Source of the DNA: Euglena gracilis
Lineage: Eukaryota > Euglenida > Euglenophyceae > Euglenales
Assembly (NCBI GenBank): GCA_039621445.1
Contig: CP154956.1
Span: 17,427,562 to 17,491,561, forward strand
Reading direction: 5' to 3'
DNA: 64,000 bases
Shown piece after piece: positions 1-9,994 of this stretch; positions within the stretch are counted from its first letter, which is position 1; each line of letters starts with the position of its first letter. The notes under the pieces are model-generated. The model was given only the letters and a program-made list of their open reading frames with translations, made no database searches and was not told where the DNA came from. A program made the translations under genes and the position numbers.

Positions 1-5
1 CTTTC

Positions 6-470
6 TTGTTGGCGTTGTCAAATGACATACCACAGGGCCTCCACAGGGGGGTTGATCTAGCCAGAACCCAGCGCAAAATCAGTTTCGTGGGGGGAAAAAA
101 TTTCGTTTTATTTCAAAGGAAAGGGTGGCAGTGCCCAAGGTGGGATGAGATTTTGAATTTGCCACACAGCCCCCTCATAAGCCGCTGGCATTTAATGACA
201 GAATATGTGGGAAGGACAGCCCACATGGTTGGGCACAAGAATAATTTTTTATGGTCTTTGGATGGTAAAAGACCTTTGACCCCAGACAGAGTGAATTCCC
301 TCTCCAAAAGAAGTGTTGCAAGAGGGTGGGGTGGACACCAACCATTGGAAACCCCACAGCACCAGAGGGGCTGTGGTTTTATGGTGGAAGAATGCTGGGT
401 TGAAAGTGGAAGAAGTCCAGCAGCTGGGTCAGTAGAAAAATTTTGAAGCTTTTCAGGCCCATTATTTGAG
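6..470 (+). pseudogene. Broken tyrosine recombinase of DIRS copy 1
   Basis: The first 100 codons match the C-terminal catalytic part of the recombinase in the second copy (shared LHRGVDLARTQRKISF). Near position 305 the frame slips; the His-x-x-Arg box (HSTR) and the region before the catalytic Tyr continue in another frame. In that frame a conserved Trp codon has become TAG at 433-435. The protein cannot be made intact. In the family the enzyme integrates the circular DNA copy by site-specific recombination. Confidence 0.8.
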
Positions 471-526
471 GCTGGGAGTCGTATCGAAAATTCAAAAAAT
501 TATGGCCCAAACGGGGGTGCACAGTA

Positions 527-580
527 CCTCACCATCTCAGTGCGGAGCCCGAATGGTCTCGGACTCTCACGACAGAGGAA
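527..580 (+). repeat. Internal complementary region of DIRS copy 1
   Basis: The block fuses the two outer ends of the element (…gcccgaatggtc next to tcggactctcacg…), as expected of the DIRS internal complementary region that templates the circle junction. The same fused block is at 5741-5827 in copy 2. Confidence 0.75.
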
Positions 581-1040
581 GGGGGACGAAGGGACCAAGA
601 GGGCGAAGCACAAGAAGATGGTGAGCCCACATGGTGGGCTCACAAGAAGCCCACAAGAAGCCCACCCGAAAAATCAGCAGAAAACGAAAGACATCCCAGC
701 CAGAAAGGAGACCCCCAACCAAACGACCCCACACAAACCCCCAGAACACACCAGGAAGGGACAGGCCTCCCCGCCTCCGGGGGGGGGGGCCACCAAGCGA
801 CCATGGGAGAGAGGGGGGGGGGGGGGGGGGGGGCAACGACGGTTCAGCTTCGCAAAGGTGTCGGAGGAGGCGTCATAATGGGCAAATCCGGCAACAAAGG
901 CGCAGTAAGAAGCACCCCCCCGCACACAAGCACACACAAGCACACCAGCGCAACAGCCAGCAAATAAAGCAGGACCTTACCATCTTCTTGTGCTTCGCCC
1001 TCTGGTCCTTCCTCCCCCTTCCTCCGTCGTGGGAGTCCGA

Positions 1041-2116
1041 AGGCATGGCCTCACAAGGTCTTTGTTCTTCGCCGGTGAGCAAGGCATGGCCTCACAATTG
1101 CAAAGTTCCGAGCCCGAGTTGTCCATCTTTCTGCAAAGGTCAGCAAAGCCGAGGCGGCGCCACGCAGGTACTCCTATAACATCTAAGTAAAGCACTTCTC
1201 TGTCTCCACTTAGTGAGGGCCCCTCCTCCTGACAGAGTCTGGGGCCCGTAAGACCTGGTTCAGGGATTGCTGACTGCCCCATGAGTGTTCCAGAGGCCAC
1301 AAGGGAAAAGATCCAAGGGGCCCCGACCTGGCCTCAAAGGGACCTTGCCTGGGCATTGCAACAGCATGCCACCCCATAGGCCGGTGGACCCGCTCCGGAC
1401 AAGCACTGGGCGAACACCCATTTAAGAAGATTGGTAGTGTTTCAGAAATCCTGGGAGGCCTAAGGAAGGGCTAACCGCACTATGCCTTCCCTCCCGAGTG
1501 CACACCGGTGGGCTGTTCTCCAAAAGCAACCAATGGTTTTCCTGCTGGGGGCGCCTTCGACATGTCCCTCCATGCCCCCTGTGGATTTAGTTCACGGGTG
1601 TTTGGGCAGATGGGTCACAGCCTTATGATAGGGGGGCACCCCCCCCAGGCACCAGGAGGGATCCCAAGTGTTCATGCATATTCCCACCCCACCTCAAGTG
1701 GTAAGCAAAGATGGTGAACCCCCCCAAGATCCTGGGATGGTAGCCCCCCTTCACCCCATGCCGCAGGCTGCCACCATCCCCAGACAAAGGCCAGTGATTG
1801 TCCCCCTCCTTTTCCAGAATGCCTCAAGCCAGTCCTTTGTTTTTTTGCGATGGCCCCCTGCGGTCGAATATCCTAAAGGCCATCCTGGGCCCCATCTTCC
1901 CCTCCTGCGGAAACAACCAGGTGTATGGAAAAGGTGGTGGGGACCACAAACCTTTTTACTGGGCGAGCAAGGCATGGCCTCAAAAGGGCACAGTGCGGAG
2001 CCCGAGGAGCCATTCCGAGGCGGCACTATGCAGGGACTCCAAAACCAACGCGCCACAACCAACCAACAGACCGCCGGCGAGCAAGACACGACCTCACAAG
2101 GTCTTTGTGCTTCGTC
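1041..2116. other. Repeat-derived spacer between DIRS copy 1 and the Harbinger-like element
   Basis: No convincing gene. The motif gagcaaggcatggcctca occurs at 1077 and again at 1965, and cctcacaaggtcttt occurs at 1051 and about 2092, so this kilobase is flanked by degenerate direct repeats and is probably another old insertion. Open frames at 1668-2372 run into the satellite and have no recognised domain. Confidence 0.5.
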
Positions 2117-2119
2117 CTT
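2117..2119 (+). repeat. Left target-site duplication (CTT) of the Harbinger-like element
   Basis: CTT directly before the first base of the left inverted repeat; it matches the CTT after the right repeat. Confidence 0.75.
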
Positions 2120-2345
2120 GGGGATGCCGACGCACGGTGTGCGGCACACCGTGCGGCACACCGTGCACACCGTGTGGCACACCGTGCACACCGTGCCGCA
2201 CACCGTGCACACCGTGCCGCACACCGTGCACACCGTGCCGCACACCGTGCACACCGTGCCGCACACCGTGCACACCGTGCCGCACACCGTGCACACCGTG
2301 CCGCACACCGTGCACACCGTGCACACCGTGCACACCGTGCGTCTT
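2120..2345 (+). repeat. Left terminal inverted repeat with 21 bp satellite
   Basis: After the unique tip, a 21 bp unit (ccgtgccgcacaccgtgcaca) is repeated about eight times with small variants to 2340. Each unit is built of cacaccgtg half-units that are partly palindromic with cacggtgtg. The open frames across it (Ala/His/Arg-, Val/Cys/Thr- and Pro/Cys/Thr-rich) are repeat artefacts. Confidence 0.85.
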
Positions 2346-2355
2346 TCGATTAAAT

Positions 2356-3332
2356 TTGACCAAAAAGAATGAAATTTCAACTTTTTATTTTACTCAAACC
2401 ACACTCCTTGCTTTTTTTGTGTACTTTTCAACAATTTTACACTTGAAAATTGCAAAACACTTAAAAATTTTTGTCCTGAATTCTACTATTCACACACAAT
2501 GGACATTCCAATGAAGCTTCTTGATGGTGATCAGATGCACGTGAAGAAAATCCAGTGCAAATATTCAGATCTTGGCCAGCACATACAAAGTATGTGCTGG
2601 GTTTGATGCCAAGTTTACAGCAATCATTGTTCCAATTGGCAGGTGCCAAGTTTTCACCAAGCAAAAACTCGGACATGTAAGTCGCTGGCACTCGGCACTA
2701 TTGTGGCAGAAAGCAAACAGGATGTGTTTGGTCAGTCTTCCGAAGCCTCATCACTTGAAGACGTGGAATCCGTTGAATATTCCGATGATCCGTCACTGTG
2801 AAATAAAGAAAAAAGTCGCAACTCTATCAAACAATGACGTACACCTTGAACTTTGTTGCTCTGTGCATCGAGGTTGCTCCCAGATCTCGTCAGGAACGTG
2901 TTGCCAGGGTCCGTAGGGTTGGTACCGCAGGTTCCGTCTGTTTATGAAATTCTGAATATGCACTACTGCTCTGATGAGCATGTGCGCCTGAGGGAGACAA
3001 CGAACAAAATACGTCCGTAAAACTGTCTACACAAACCTTGTTCAATCTTTCAAATTCTGTGCTTGCCAACTTCTTGCAAACGTTACGGCAAATGCCCCGA
3101 ACGCATGCTCTTGCTGCAACTGTTGAAGTTAATAAATTTGGGGAAACCATCGTTGATGACAACCAGTTGGACGAGGGGGTAGTGCATACCCTTCAACAGA
3201 AGCCTGGTCTTTTGAACACCCAAAAGCTCCCAGAGGTGAGGGCTGAAATTTTTTTAAAAAAACTGCATTTTCTTCCCAAAAGGCGGTAAAATATGTTTTG
3301 TTATGAGGATTTAGTCAAAAAAATATGTTTTG
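2356..3332. other. Left arm of the Harbinger-like element, no clear gene
   Basis: AT-rich. Short frames on both strands (2572-2916 +, 3038-3289 +, 2461-2691 -) read partly protein-like but match nothing recognised. Just before the transposase stop, a 31 bp unit (aaaatatgttttgttatgag…) is repeated in tandem at about 3289-3350. Confidence 0.4.
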
Positions 3333-3749
3333 TTATGAGGATTTAGTCAAAAAAAAAGCAATCTGCTCAGGAGTACAGCTCAGCAAACATGTGCTTGCCT
3401 GAGCGGTTAAAAAAATATAATGCAGAAAATAGCGAACAGAGAAACCTCTGCTTCTAATGAAACTGTGTCCGTCGTTGTATTGGCATTTGTTCTTCGGCAT
3501 CTCAGATTTCCGGGGCTTGACCCACGGAGTGATCACATTTGCTCTTCCTTGGAAGCCACCATCCAGCAATAGAAATTCTCCTGGAAGGAAATCGCCTGCC
3601 TTCGGACCACACTGGAGGAATACAGTTGTGTCCGCCATGGACCCCACCGTTGGCCCACCCATCCAAATGAACAGTCCCATGTGGTCCACAATAAGGAGAA
3701 GCTTTAAAACCTCCTCCGCGTACTTTGGCTGGTGCAAACATAGATTCAT
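3333..3749 (-). CDS. DDE transposase fragment (Harbinger/DDE_4 type)
   Basis: A 138-residue frame with the layout of the DDE superfamily 4 catalytic core: IVDHMGLFIWMGG (first Asp strand), GPTVGSMADTTVF (usual Gly-Ser-x-x-Asp turn) and FLLLDGGFQGRANVITPW (second Asp, then the Gly-rich strand and Pro). Such enzymes cut and join the ends of PIF/Harbinger elements. The third acidic residue is not clear and there is no good start, so this is an exon or remnant. About 90 residues before the stop the sequence degenerates into low-complexity. It lies inside the inverted repeats and is the probable source of this element's mobility. Confidence 0.75.
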   Translation of the reverse strand: MNLCLHQPKYAEEVLKLLLIVDHMGLFIWMGGPTVGSMADTTVFLQCGPKAGDFLPGEFLLLDGGFQGRANVITPWVKPRKSEMPKNKCQYNDGHSFIRSRGFSVRYFLHYIFLTAQASTCLLSCTPEQIAFFLTKSS

Positions 3750-4174
3750 TTAATGAGCCTTGAAAAATGGGCTAATCAAAAAAAAATTCTGACAAATCCC
3801 CAAAAACAGGAGGAGGGGAATTCTGGGGACCAATCCCCAAAAACAGGGCAATGGGGGTCCGCAGCCCGGCCGGGAGGTGCTGGCTGAGGAAAAGGTGTTG
3901 GCTGGCTGGCTAACACTAAACGCTTGATTATGCAACAAGGCTATCAACATGCAATCCAAAAAAAAAATGCACAAACAGCACAAAAAAAAGTGCAGATTGT
4001 TTAAAATTTGTTTAGGAGGCCCCGGGATGTGCACTTTCCCCCTGGAGAGGACTTGAAAAATGTCAGTGCTCTAGAAAAGCAACATTAAAAGCAGTGTACT
4101 GCAACCTTGAACCTTGCGAAGTGATGTGGTTGGTACACTTGGTTGAATCCATCTAGGGTTAAATGAATCCATGT

Positions 4175-4402
4175 TTAAAGCACATCACCCAAAGAACCAC
4201 CGACCGTACAAATGGGGAACGTGTCTCCGATCCACATCAATGAGCTTCTCAGAAACCCAAAAAAAAGTTTGTTCCAAGGAGACACTGGGGGGTTGAAGAA
4301 CGTTGCACTGAGAAATTCAGTGGTTCCAGTGACCAAATAAGGAAAAAGCGTGAAGTGGTTGTAGGGATTCAATCGATCCTTCCATTTGACTTCATCAACC
4401 AC
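4175..4402 (-). CDS. Probable upstream exon or fragment of the same transposase
   Basis: Open frame of 75 codons that reads protein-like (NPYNHFTLFPYLVTGTTEF…) and ends in FPICTVGG. It lies on the same strand between the second coding region and the DDE core. Some sequence between FPYLV and FPICT looks degenerate. I do not recognise a domain; assignment to the transposase is by position only. Confidence 0.4.
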   Translation of the reverse strand: MVDEVKWKDRLNPYNHFTLFPYLVTGTTEFLSATFFNPPVSPWNKLFFGFLRSSLMWIGDTFPICTVGGSLGDVL

Positions 4403-4428
4403 CTGTTAAGGAATTAAGAGAAGATTGG

Positions 4429-5287
4429 TTAGAAAAAATTTAGGCACCTGGTTGAACAATTCAAGGTTGCTCCAAAAATGTCACCAGACGCCCAACCAGT
4501 GTTGTCATATGTGGGATCGTTTTTAAGGATGAACAGCATTTCAAAAAAGCGGCGTCTGTGTCCAAGACCTGCTTTGCCGTACTTTGTGAACAACTCTTCA
4601 GCAGTCTGTGAGTCCATTCCAATCCGAGCAACCTGTTGCCGTCTCAATTTGGAACCAATCAATTGCTCCCATTCTGTTGCATCCTCTGCAGAAACTTTCA
4701 AAGGGTGAATCAACTTGTCAGTGACTGTTGCCACAATGTCGTCAAATTCGTTTCTTTTGGTCGCCCCCTGGGGAAGAGAACACATGCTTCCGGATTCAGA
4801 AATTACTTTAACCTGGGATGGCTGACTTCCCTCCTCATTTGGGGGGAATTTGATCTTTGTAACTTTCATCTTCTTCCGCGCGCGTAATTGTTCCACGTGC
4901 TTCAGGGAGTTTGTGCTCCGTGCCCCACCACTGCTTTCACAAAACTCCAAACCTCTGGCCCATCGAAACAACTTCTTCAATCCATTTGGAACTTCAGGCT
5001 CTTTCCCCTGGAACGAGGGGGAGTAGATTGTTTTTCAGAAGTTGTTCTTGCAACACACTTCAGGAAATTCGAGGCGGTTTTCCTTCCAGTACAAACGGTG
5101 CCCATGGCGAAATTGGCTTGCAACTTCTTTTCGAGGTCCCTGCAAACGGAACTTTGGGAGAGGAGGTGCGGTGTGTGTGGGCGTCCCTTCGATGATGGCA
5201 TTTCGGGCATCGGCTTCAACTTGAGTCAACTCTTGAATGTGGGATGCCATCTTGGAAATGGACATCGACAACTTATGAGGGTGGGTT
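4429..5287 (-). CDS. Second coding region of the Harbinger-like element, 3' part (interrupted by DIRS)
   Basis: From the DIRS junction at 5287 the frame reads HPHKLSMSISKMASHIQELT and continues to a TGA near 5035. The same frame reopens straight after it and runs to 4429 (KKLFRWARGLEFCESSGG…, later a basic, Glu-rich stretch and KYGKAGLGHRRRFFEMLF). It is highly charged, with no recognised catalytic motif. PIF/Harbinger elements usually carry a second DNA-binding protein beside the transposase, and this is the natural candidate (inference). The TGA near 5035 could be in a short intron or be a mutation. Confidence 0.55.
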
Positions 5288-5510
5288 TCGGACTCCCACG
5301 ACAGAGGAAGGGGGAGGAAGGGACCAAGAGGGCGAAGCACAAGAAGATGGTGAGCCCAACCCCCCCCACCCAAAAATCCAGCAGAAAAAGAAAGACATCC
5401 CAACCAGAAAGGGGAACCTGCTTTCCTTGCCGGCTGTTCTGTTCTGGTGTGTTTGTGCGTGCGCGGGGGGTGCTTCTTACTGCGCCTTTGTTGCCGGAGT
5501 TGGCGATGAT
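5284..5510 (+). repeat. Left inverted terminal repeat of DIRS copy 2
   Basis: Positions 5417-5510 (gctttccttgccggctgttc…) are the reverse complement of 9885-9960 at the right end. The outer part, 5288-5417, is in turn the inverted partner of 5670-5795, so this end is a nested palindrome around the GC-rich core at 5500-5640. Confidence 0.8.
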
Positions 5511-6960
5511 GAGGCCTCCTCCGACACCTTGGCGAAGCTGAACCGTCGTGGCCCCGCCCCCCCCCCCTCTCCCATGGTCGCTTGGTGGGGGGCCCCCCCC
5601 TCGATGGGGATGGTTGTCTCTTTCCGGTGTGTTTCTGGGTGGGTGGTTGGGGCTGCTTGGTGGGGGTTCCCCTTTCTGGTTGTGATGTCTTTCTTTTTCT
5701 GCTGGATTTTTGGGTGGGGGGGTTGGGCTCACCATCTTCTTGTGCTTCGCCCTCTTGGTCCCTTCCTCCCCCTTCCTCTGTCGTGGGAGTCCGAGACCAT
5801 TCGGGCTCCGCACTGCGAGATGGTGAGGTACTGTGCACCCCTTTTTGGGCCATAATTGTTTGAATTTTTGAAATGACACCCAGCCTCAAATAATGAGCTT
5901 GGAAGGCCCCAAAATTTTTCCACTGACCCAGCTGCTGGACTTCTTCCACTTGCAACCCAGCATTTTTCCACCATAAAACCCCAGCCCCTCTGGTGCTGTG
6001 GGGTTTCCAGTGGGTGGTGTCCACCCCCCCCTCTTGTAGAATTTCTCTGGTAAGGGAATTCACCCTTTCTGATGTCAAAGGTCTTTTACCATCCAAAGAC
6101 CATAACAAATTATTTTTGTTCCCAGCCCTGTGGGCTGTCCTTTCCACATACTCTTTCAACAAATGCCAGGGGCTGATGAGGGGGGTGTGCGGCAAATTCA
6201 AAATCTCCTCCCATCTTGGGAATTGCCACCCTTTCCTTTGTAACAAAATGAAAAATTTTTCCCCCACGAAACTGATTTTTCGCTGTGTCCTGGCTAAATC
6301 AACCCCCCTGTGGAGGGCCAACAGCCTCCAACAAATGATGAGTCTGTTTCTGAGCTCTTTCACAGACATTTCTGAGAGGGGTTTTGAATTTCTGATGATG
6401 CTGTCTAGCAAATCAGAGGGGTCCCAAAAATGTGCATACTTGCAGACATTGGAATTCCATTTCCTTTTCAATGGAGACAAAAGAGGGGAAAACCTCAATG
6501 ACCCAAACCCTGGGAGTAATAAAACTGCTGCATATGCATTTCGTGCAGTGTTGAGGTTGTGGGCAGCCAGATCAAGGATGGCCTCAGCCATCCTGTGGAC
6601 TGTGCAGTCCTGCAGGGGCACCCCTTTGTGCAACAATTGGCCCACCAATGTCCTGAAGGCTGAATCATATCTTTTGACATTTCCCAGATTTTTTATGTAA
6701 GTATCGATACTGGACATCGAAACTTCCTGGGATTGTAATATTTGCCTGACACAATCAAGCAGGCCAAATTCCACCTTGGGGGGGGCATCTCCTCCCCCCA
6801 GCAGTTGGTGAACAGACCCCACTGGGGGGGTACTAGCAAAACCTTGCTGCCTGGCTGCCTGATTGACATTAATTGGCGCCACCATGATGTCGAAGCCCAG
6901 TGGGGTACGATCAACAGACAAATTAGGTCTGGGTTTACCATTAATCTCTGAACCCACTGG
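5288..6960 (-). CDS. DIRS tyrosine recombinase
   Basis: Translated in a frame overlapping the methyltransferase end. An N-terminal helical (SAM-like) region starts near SSIDTYIKNLGNVKRYDSAF (about 6710). The catalytic part has the first Arg in LLALHRGVDLART (about 6310), the His-x-x-Arg box HSTRGAG (about 5990-6003) and, about 30 residues on, AHYLRL with the presumed nucleophilic Tyr (about 5890). The whole set is in one uninterrupted frame, unlike copy 1. It would integrate the circular DIRS DNA. The frame runs on through the complementary region and the terminal repeat into flanking DNA; the real stop is not obvious. The start is uncertain: a Met near 6890 lies in frame, or translation may shift from the upstream frame. 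Confidence 0.85.
5741..5827 (-). repeat. Internal complementary region of DIRS copy 2
   Basis: Reads gtcgtgggagtccga then gaccattcgggctccgcac: the complements of the two outermost ends placed side by side. In DIRS elements this block templates completion and circularisation of the cDNA. It identifies both element ends to within a base or two. Confidence 0.85.
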
Positions 6961-9635
6961 GGGATGATGCTCCAGGGAGGGTTGGCATAAACTGGGGGGA
7001 GACCCCTTAAATCTGCCTTCAGAGCATCCACCAACAAAGCCCCTTGATGGGGGTATCGACAAATGAATTTGGGGAATTTTTTGTTGCTGGGTGTGCAAAA
7101 CATGTCCACCTCTGGGATTATGTTCTTTTTGAAAAACTGAAGAATTTGGTGAAAGATGTTTAGGTTGAGGGTATAATCCCCTGGGTCCTTTTGCTCCCTG
7201 GTCAAGGAGTCTGCCAATTGTTCCTTTGTGGGAACCCAAACCACCTGCAAATTGATCTGCTTTTATTGGCAATGATACAGCAGGGGTTTTAGGATGGAAT
7301 TTAGGTAGGGCTTTTTGCCTCCCCACTTTGTTAAATAACTTACAGCCACTTGGCTGTCCACATGAAGCACAATCGTTTGCTTTGGTTTGGCTAGTGCTTT
7401 TACTGTTTCCACTGCAGCCTGCAATTCTTTTTGATTGATATGAAGGACATGTAGGTCCCTCCAAAAATCCTGCACCTTTTGGCCTGAAGCCTTGTCCAGC
7501 CCCCCCCATTGCCAGGTGCTGCTGTCTGAAAAGAGATTCTGAGTGGCCTGGGATTGAAAGGCCCTGCCAACCCCTGGCTGCAAAAATGCCTTTAGTTCCA
7601 CAATTTGCTCCTTGACCCCCTGGGGAATGGTTAGGGTGTGGTCCCAACCCCACTTTGTGTGCAGGTCCACCATTTTGCAAAGTTGATCTGTCAGAATTCT
7701 GAGAAATGGCATTGAGACTAGGTAGCTTCTGACTTGACCTACAATGGAACTGAGTTTTCTGCAGCTCATTTTGTGTGCTGTGAGCACTTTGCCCAGCTCC
7801 TTTCTTAAGGATTTTAGTTTTTCCTGAGGAATTTCCAGCTGGCCTTTTTTCAAGTTGACCCACTGGCCCAAATGTTTTATTTCCTGTGTGGGTTCCAGAC
7901 AGGACTTGGGGAGGTTTAATCTGAAACCTGCCAGTAAAAGGTCCTGTTTTATTTCTGCCAAATGCTGGGCTGCTGTCTTTTTGCTGGGGGCTAACAGCAA
8001 AATGTCGTCCAGGTAGATGAAAACTACCTTTCCCTCTTTTCTCCATTTCTTTTCCCAGACTCTCATGAGAGTCATAAATTTCTGAGGCAGGCTGCTGATG
8101 CCGAAGCATGCAGCTTGAAACTGCCAAGTTTCTCCCCCCACCTGCATGCAAACATGCTTTTCTAGACTGCTGTGCAGTTTTAAGTGGAAATATGCATCCT
8201 TCAGATCTATTTTCCCACAGAACCAACCTTTTCTCAGATATGGGAAGATATTTCCCATGTGTTCCAGTCTGAACTTCTGGGGGGTGAAATGGAGATTTAA
8301 CTGTCGACAGTCTGAAATCAGTCTTTCCTTTGTCTTTTCCCCTTCTTTTTTGGAAATGATGAAGTAAGGGACCAAATGTTTTGCCTCCTCTGGGGGGATT
8401 TGCTTGGTTGCCCCTGCACATTCGTATTCTCTCAGAATTTTCTGGGCAGTCATTACTTCTTGGGGAGTTTTGAAGGGAACTTTTAAGGACATTTGAGGGG
8501 GGAGGGGAAGATCTGCCATAACTCCCTCCCTTATCAGGTTTAATACCTCTCTGCTGGCTCCTGCCTTGACCCAATGGGGGATGCTGGCCTGCAGGGCTTT
8601 GTAAGGGGGTACCCCTGGGTGTAATGTGTCTGGGGACTCCACAGGCCCCATCACTGGGGTCCTTCCCCTTGGCTGCCCCATCACTGGGGTCACCCCTGGT
8701 TGCCCCATCACTGGGGCTGTAGCTGGCCCTGCCATAGGGCTTTCCAAAGACAGGCTTTCCCCCTGTTTGTGAATGATGGGGGAAGGTCTGTGCCTGAAAT
8801 GAGGGGGTATATACAAGGCTGGGCTGATTATCTTCTGGGGGGGGCCTGTCTGAGCCAATCTTGGGCCTCCCCCCCAAGGGCTGATGTGGTGATTGCCTTG
8901 GCCACCATTTGCCTTCTGGCCTCCCCTGGCACTCAGGCCTGCTTGGCCACCATTTGCCTTCTGGCCTCCCTTGGCTCTCAGGCTTGCTTGGCCTCCATTG
9001 GCCTTTTCTCTGGGACTGTCTCTTCTCTGTCCCTCTTGATTTCCCATAAAGGCCACCATGGCCTGTTCTTGGCATTGGCTTGCCGCTCCTGGGGGGTTTG
9101 TGTCTGAAATTGCTGGGGGGAAAGTTGGACACACCTTTCCCCAATGGGCTCTTTCCAGGTTGGGGTACTGGCTGCCATAGCCTGGCCCATGGGCCCACTG
9201 CCCTCTTGAATAATGGCTTCCATAGCCTTGAATTTGGACCCCAGGTCCTTTTTGTTGATGGCTGCCATAGACATGATAATTTGAATCCTTTGGATTTGTT
9301 GAAAGGCTGCCATAGCCCTTGTCTTGTCCCCTGGAAGAGGGTAGACATAGAAAAGGGGGGGGAGTCTGTTGGACCTGTGATGGTATTCCCCTTCTGTCTT
9401 CTCTTCCTGACCACAGTTGTCCATGGTCCATGGCCATTCTCATGTTGAGAGGGGGATTTGAAAATCTCAGAAGCCTTGGGGGGTGGGGGGGTTGCGATGC
9501 CCACGGACTGGCTAGTTGCTGCCGCCCCTCCAGCTTCTGCAGCTGCTGCTGTGACTCCACCTTCCCCAGCTTCAGCTGACTTCTTGAAAGTTCTTTGCAG
9601 TTCTTCTTGAGATTCAGAGTTTCTTTGAAATTCAT
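6693..9635 (-). pseudogene. DIRS Gag-like / reverse transcriptase / RNase H / methyltransferase frame
   Basis: A 790-codon frame stops at TAA 7263-7265 and continues in the same frame for 185 more codons. Residues about 1-350 are Gln/Gly/Pro-rich with repeats (KANGGQ; PVMGQP) and look Gag-like. RT follows: ISDCRQLN, KIDLKDAYFHL (first Asp) and FIYLDDILL near 8005-8020 (YxDD box). RNase H has LFSDSSTWQWGG and HINQKELQAA, then HVDSQVAVSYL. The stop falls inside this domain, before VVWVPTKEQLADSLTRE. After it comes the DIRS-type adenine methyltransferase domain with the YANPPWS motif (about 6954-6995). RT copies the element's RNA, RNase H removes it, and the methyltransferase role is unknown. 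With a single stop this is a recently inactivated copy, unless the stop is suppressed. Confidence 0.85.
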
Positions 9636-9642
9636 TCTTCAT
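6961..9642 (-). CDS. Open frame upstream of the recombinase, overlapping Gag-RT in another phase
   Basis: The recombinase frame stays open all the way to an ATG at 9642, giving 1,535 codons overlapping the RT frame throughout. Its first 90 residues (MKNEFQRNSESQEELQ…, Ala-rich, then GHGPWTTVVRKRRQKG) look like a genuine basic Gag N-terminus. The stretch opposite RT is probably not conserved protein. A plausible model is that translation begins here and shifts by +1 into the RT frame. Which frame encodes Gag cannot be settled by eye. Confidence 0.45.
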
Positions 9643-9884
9643 GGAAATCCAGTTGTTGATATCTGTTGTGTTTCTTGTTCTTTTTCTTGAATTTCTTCCA
9701 GTTCCAGTTGAATTCTTCCTTCAGGAAGTTGAAGTTCCACAGAAAGTTCGGTCCACCAGTTGGTAAGAGTATTGGTTCTCGGGAAGGCAGAACTCCTCGA
9801 AAAACAATTCCACTTGAACTCGTAGTAGTAAAACTCTTTCTCCTTGAGGTCGAAGGGCAGAAATAGGAATCAGCCAACTCCGGC

Positions 9885-9994
9885 AACAAAAAGCAGTAAG
9901 AAGCACCCCCCGCGCACGCACAAACACACCAGAACAGAACAGCCGGCAAGGAAAGCAGGACCTCACCATCTCGCAGTGCGGAGCCCGAATGGTC
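9885..9994 (-). repeat. Right inverted terminal repeat of DIRS copy 2
   Basis: Reverse complement of 5417-5510, then the unique end cctcaccatctcgcagtgcg to ggtc at 9994, matched by the internal complementary region. The promoter is expected here, but no motif was identified. Confidence 0.8.

Larger units (their letters stand above)
1..1040 (+). mobile_element. DIRS retrotransposon, copy 1 (3' end only)
   Basis: The segment is closely related to the minus-strand DIRS copy at 5288-9994 and reads in the opposite direction. It holds, in order, the end of the tyrosine recombinase frame, the internal complementary region (about 527-580) and the terminal repeat ending in gtgggagtccga at 1040. The 5' part lies outside the window. 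A stop and frame slips show that it is dead. Between 780 and 960 are long G runs and the same GC-rich repeat unit seen at 5500-5600. Confidence 0.85.
5288..9994 (-). mobile_element. DIRS retrotransposon, copy 2 (nearly complete)
   Basis: The ends are defined by the internal complementary region at 5741-5827, which contains the reverse complement of the right end (…gagcccgaatggtc, to 9994) joined directly to the left end (tcggactcccacg, from 5288). Inverted terminal repeats flank Gag-like, RT, RNase H, methyltransferase and tyrosine recombinase regions, the full DIRS set. There is no long target duplication, as expected for recombinase-mediated integration. The element lies in a coding exon of the Harbinger-like transposon and is therefore younger than it. 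One in-frame stop interrupts RT-RH-MT. Confidence 0.9.

Noticed and set aside
2094-2380. CRISPR-like array of 21 bp repeats
   Set aside because: Units are directly adjacent with no unique spacers; the array is satellite DNA in a transposon inverted repeat.
5226-5879. 217-codon frames on both strands in the DIRS end
   Set aside because: The region is a nested palindrome, so each frame mirrors the other; no protein family is seen.
7263-7265. Reassigned stop codon (TAA as Gln)
   Set aside because: Only one such case is seen, and genes here end normally at TAA (14085) and TGA (42286); a nonsense mutation is simpler.
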